Source: Dyella lipolytica
GTDB lineage: Bacteria > Pseudomonadota > Gammaproteobacteria > Xanthomonadales > Rhodanobacteraceae
NCBI RefSeq assembly: GCF_030160075.1
Contig: NZ_BSNQ01000005.1
Location: 186,001 to 250,000 of the forward strand
Direction of reading: 5' to 3'
Length of the DNA stretch: 64,000 nt
Shown: one piece after another, positions 56,212 through 64,000 of the stretch
How the letters are laid out: each line of letters begins with the position of its first letter
Numbering within the stretch: the stretch's first letter is position 1
The notes under the pieces: model-generated
The model's input: the letters and a program-made list of their open reading frames with translations, nothing else
Database searches by the model: none
Told to the model about the DNA's origin: nothing
Position numbers and translations under genes: made by a program

Positions 56212-56241
56212 TTGACGCGGCGCACAAGTTGTGCGTAAAGT
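56212..56241 (+). promoter_or_regulatory. Possible gltB promoter with dyad in the spacer
   Basis: TTGACG (56212-56217) and TAAAGT (56236-56241) with an 18-bp spacer. The spacer is almost filled by the perfect palindrome CGCACAA-G-TTGTGCG (56221-56235), a good candidate for an operator. The leader to the gltB ATG at 56334 would be about 85 nt. Confidence 0.45.
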
Positions 56242-56333
56242 CGGGTTGCAAGCCTTATCGCATTTGCTTGCTGCCTGCCGGCGGCGAGCTTTTTGCGCCC
56301 CTGCGAGCTGGAGAAAGCGAAGAGGTGTTAGTC

Positions 56334-62206
<5,873 letters not shown>

Positions 62207-62223
62207 GCAGTAATCACATATCA

Positions 62224-62359
62224 CGTAATAAATTACGATTTGGTAATACGCCAGTAACATAACGTTGCTGGCGTTTTCGTTTTAAAATAATAAAAAACAG
62301 TCACATAGCGATGCGATGTGTAACCAAACCTTTACAAGTTCCAGGCGTAATAAATTACG
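62224..62359. repeat. Two copies of the dyad CGTAATAAATTACG
   Basis: The 14-bp sequence CGTAATAAATTACG, palindromic except for its centre, occurs at 62224-62237 and 62346-62359, 122 nt apart. The first is extended to CA on its left, the second to TG on its right, so each is part of a longer CACGTAAT-AA-ATTACGTG-like site. They flank the gltD terminator and lie 140-270 nt before a TonB-dependent receptor gene. They look like operators for an unknown dimeric regulator. Confidence 0.55.
62248..62277 (+). terminator. Intrinsic terminator after gltBD
   Basis: Stem ACGCCAGTAAC / GTTGCTGGCGT (11 pairs, one T-G) with a 5-nt loop, followed by TTTT-CG-TTTT. It ends the gltBD transcript. Confidence 0.85.
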
Positions 62360-62496
62360 TGATGTTAAGGACTTGTGTGAGGGCTCTTGGGTGTGGAAGA
62401 CTTCGGCGGTGTCCCCACACGCCCAACTCCTTTACACCACACTCAACAGCTAGTTGGGCTAATCACAATCAGTTGTACCTTGGAGGGTATTCCCAA

Positions 62497-64000
62497 ATGA
62501 CACGTAACAAGCTTGCGCTTTCGTTGGCGGGTTTATTGCTGGCCCCTATTGCTGGAACGGCTTTTGCACAGAGCGCCCCTGCTGCTGCACAAGACCAGAC
62601 CCAGCCGGCCTCGAACCAGAGCAACACCAAACAGCTGCAGACCATCACCGTGACGGGTTCCGCCCTGCCGCGCGTTGATACGGAAACACCCTCGCCGGTG
62701 ACCGTGATCACGGCCCAGCAGATTGCACGCAGTGGTTTCACCACGATTTCTGACGTTGTGCGCGCCGTGTCGGCCGACAACAGCGGTTCGATCCCGAACG
62801 CTTTCAGCAACGGCTTTGCGGCCGGTGCGTCGGGCGTCGCTTTGCGCGGCCTGACCGTTAACTCCACGCTGGTGCTGATCGATGGCCACCGCGTTGCAAG
62901 CTACGCCGTGTCGGACGACGGCGAGCGCTCGTTCGTCGACTTGAACACCATCCCGCTGGCTGCTGTCGAGCGCATCGAAGTGCTGAAAGATGGCGCATCG
63001 TCCATCTACGGCGCCGACGCCATTGCCGGCGTGGTCAACATCATCATGAAGCCTGGCTTCAAGGGCGTCGAAGCGACCGCCGATGTCGGTACCTCGCAGC
63101 ATGGTGGTGGTTTCACCCGCAAGGCTACGCTGCTCGCCGGTGGCGGTGATCTGGATACCGATCATTACAACGGCTACTTCAGCGTGCAGTACCAGAAAGA
63201 CAACGACATCTTGGCGAATCAGCGTCAGTTCCCGCTCAACACCGGTGATCTGAGCTCGATCGGTGGCTCGGGTCTGGCTGGTGCGCCGGGTCGTCTTGCC
63301 GGTCCGAACGGTGCGATTCAGAACCCGACGACGGGTCTGTGGCAGCCGCTGCAGGCTTGCACCACCGGTCCGCTGGTGACGGTGCCTGGTCAAGGCAGCT
63401 GGTGCCGCTACGACGCTGTTAACTACAACGGTCAGATTCAGCCCGCGATGGAACAGGGCGGTATTTACAGCCGCATCACCATCAAGATCAACGACACGAC
63501 GAAGGCCTATCTGTCGGCTAGCTTCAATCAGTCGAAGTTGGAAGCGCCGACTCTTTCCGGTAACAGCATCCAGACCAGCACGCCGATCAACACCAACAAC
63601 ATCACGTTGCCGGCGACCAATCCGTCGAACCCGTTCGGCGTGGCTGCACCGATCAGCTACAACTTCGGTGACATTCCTTCGGGCTTCAACTACAACAACC
63701 ACGCGGCCCGCATCGTCGGCGACGTGGCCGGTGTGGTTGGTGACTGGAACTACGACGTTACCGGTGTGATCAACCACACCTGGTTGAACACGACGCAGTA
63801 CGGCTTCATCACGTACTCGGGTCTGATCAACGCGATCAACAACAACACGTACAACTTCGTCAATCCGAGCGCCAACACGGGTGCTGTCCGTCAGTCGATC
63901 GCTCCGGGCTACGACAAGACCTCGACGTCGGATCTGGATACCCTGGACTTCTCCGCCAACCGCGAGCTGTGGGATCTGGCCGGCGGCCCGATGGGCGTGG
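62497..64000 (+). CDS. TonB-dependent receptor (3' end outside window)
   Basis: N-terminal 501 residues of an outer membrane receptor. Signal peptide MTRNKLALSLAGLLLAPIAG-TAFA, a Gln/Ala/Pro spacer, TonB-box-like LQTITVTGSALPR, plug domain (SPVTVITAQQIARSGF; LRGLTVNSTLVLIDGHR; DGASSIYGADAIAGVVNIIM) and the first barrel strands, rich in Asn/Thr/Gly. The start ATG 62497 has TGGAGGG 10 nt upstream. The leader contains a hairpin (TTGGGTGTGG at 62387 with CCACACGCCCAA at 62415) and the dyads at 62224 and 62346. Substrate unknown; related in plug style to the receptor at 8701. Confidence 0.92.
   Translation, partial: MTRNKLALSLAGLLLAPIAGTAFAQSAPAAAQDQTQPASNQSNTKQLQTITVTGSALPRVDTETPSPVTVITAQQIARSGFTTISDVVRAVSADNSGSIPNAFSNGFAAGASGVALRGLTVNSTLVLIDGHRVASYAVSDDGERSFVDLNTIPLAAVERIEVLKDGASSIYGADAIAGVVNIIMKPGFKGVEATADVGTSQHGGGFTRKATLLAGGGDLDTDHYNGYFSVQYQKDNDILANQRQFPLNTGDLSSIGGSGLAGAPGRLAGPNGAIQNPTTGLWQPLQACTTGPLVTVPGQGSWCRYDAVNYNGQIQPAMEQGGIYSRITIKINDTTKAYLSASFNQSKLEAPTLSGNSIQTSTPINTNNITLPATNPSNPFGVAAPISYNFGDIPSGFNYNNHAARIVGDVAGVVGDWNYDVTGVINHTWLNTTQYGFITYSGLINAINNNTYNFVNPSANTGAVRQSIAPGYDKTSTSDLDTLDFSANRELWDLAGGPMGV

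Noticed and set aside
56055..56333. 93-residue N-terminal extension of gltB
   Set aside because: GltB must start shortly before the catalytic cysteine in HDSCGFG; ATG 56334 has a good ribosome-binding site, and the extension contains the likely promoter.

Overview
The window looks like chromosomal DNA of a GC-rich gammaproteobacterium, most likely a member of the Rhodanobacteraceae/Xanthomonadaceae (Dyella-, Luteibacter- or Rhodanobacter-like). The inference rests on gene content: a monomeric NADP isocitrate dehydrogenase, a PutA without an N-terminal DNA-binding domain, several large TonB-dependent receptors, a DUF2244-coxB-coxA-coxC-SURF1-ctaA-ctaB respiratory block, an rpsU-yqeY-dnaG group, and dispersed CCCTCTCCCC-type intergenic palindromes. 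No tRNA, rRNA, CRISPR array, transposase or phage gene was seen.

Layout. 1-7567: end of a membrane fusion protein and two RND permeases (MdtABC/MuxABC type). 7789-8631: a LysM protein and a lipoprotein sharing a terminator. 8701-11802 (minus): TonB-dependent receptor with a long AT-richer upstream region. 12305-15258: small unknown gene and icd. 15430-20618: DUF4386 membrane protein, an AraC-type regulator and putA. 20977-29182: aa3-type cytochrome c oxidase subunits and assembly genes (heme A synthesis, SURF1, a CX3C thioredoxin-like protein). 29197-30609: secreted hydrolase with a duplicated C-terminal module. 30716-34055: a P-type Mg2+ transporter behind an unusually elaborate leader. 34276-35943: Na/phosphate symporter-like protein. 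36190-41922: a heavy-metal-type RND efflux set (lipoprotein adaptor, permease, outer membrane factor). 42043-43451: DUF4239 and DedA membrane proteins. 43506-46461 (minus): rpsU, yqeY, dnaG with a 271-bp palindromic element inserted before dnaG. 46657-50723: tsaD, folB, folK, pteridine reductase, EcsC protein, msrA. 50934-53162: TonB-dependent receptor behind a Zur-like palindrome. 53396-56064 (minus): EnvC-like factor and carboxy-terminal protease. 56334-62206: glutamate synthase gltBD. 62497-64000: start of a third TonB-dependent receptor, cut by the window end.

The most interesting signal is the mgtA leader (30716-31388). A consensus-like promoter is followed by about 230 nt of structured leader holding a 38-codon reading frame, two mutually exclusive hairpins (one hiding a Shine-Dalgarno sequence), an 84-codon frame, and a stop-start coupled 29-codon frame rich in proline and arginine just upstream of the Mg2+ pump. 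This resembles the logic of the enterobacterial mgtL leader but I recognise no known riboswitch class in it. Other notable items are the palindromic element in the dnaG operon, five copies of an intergenic repeat with compensatory changes in one hairpin, and a cox cluster lacking ctaG/cox11 at its usual place.
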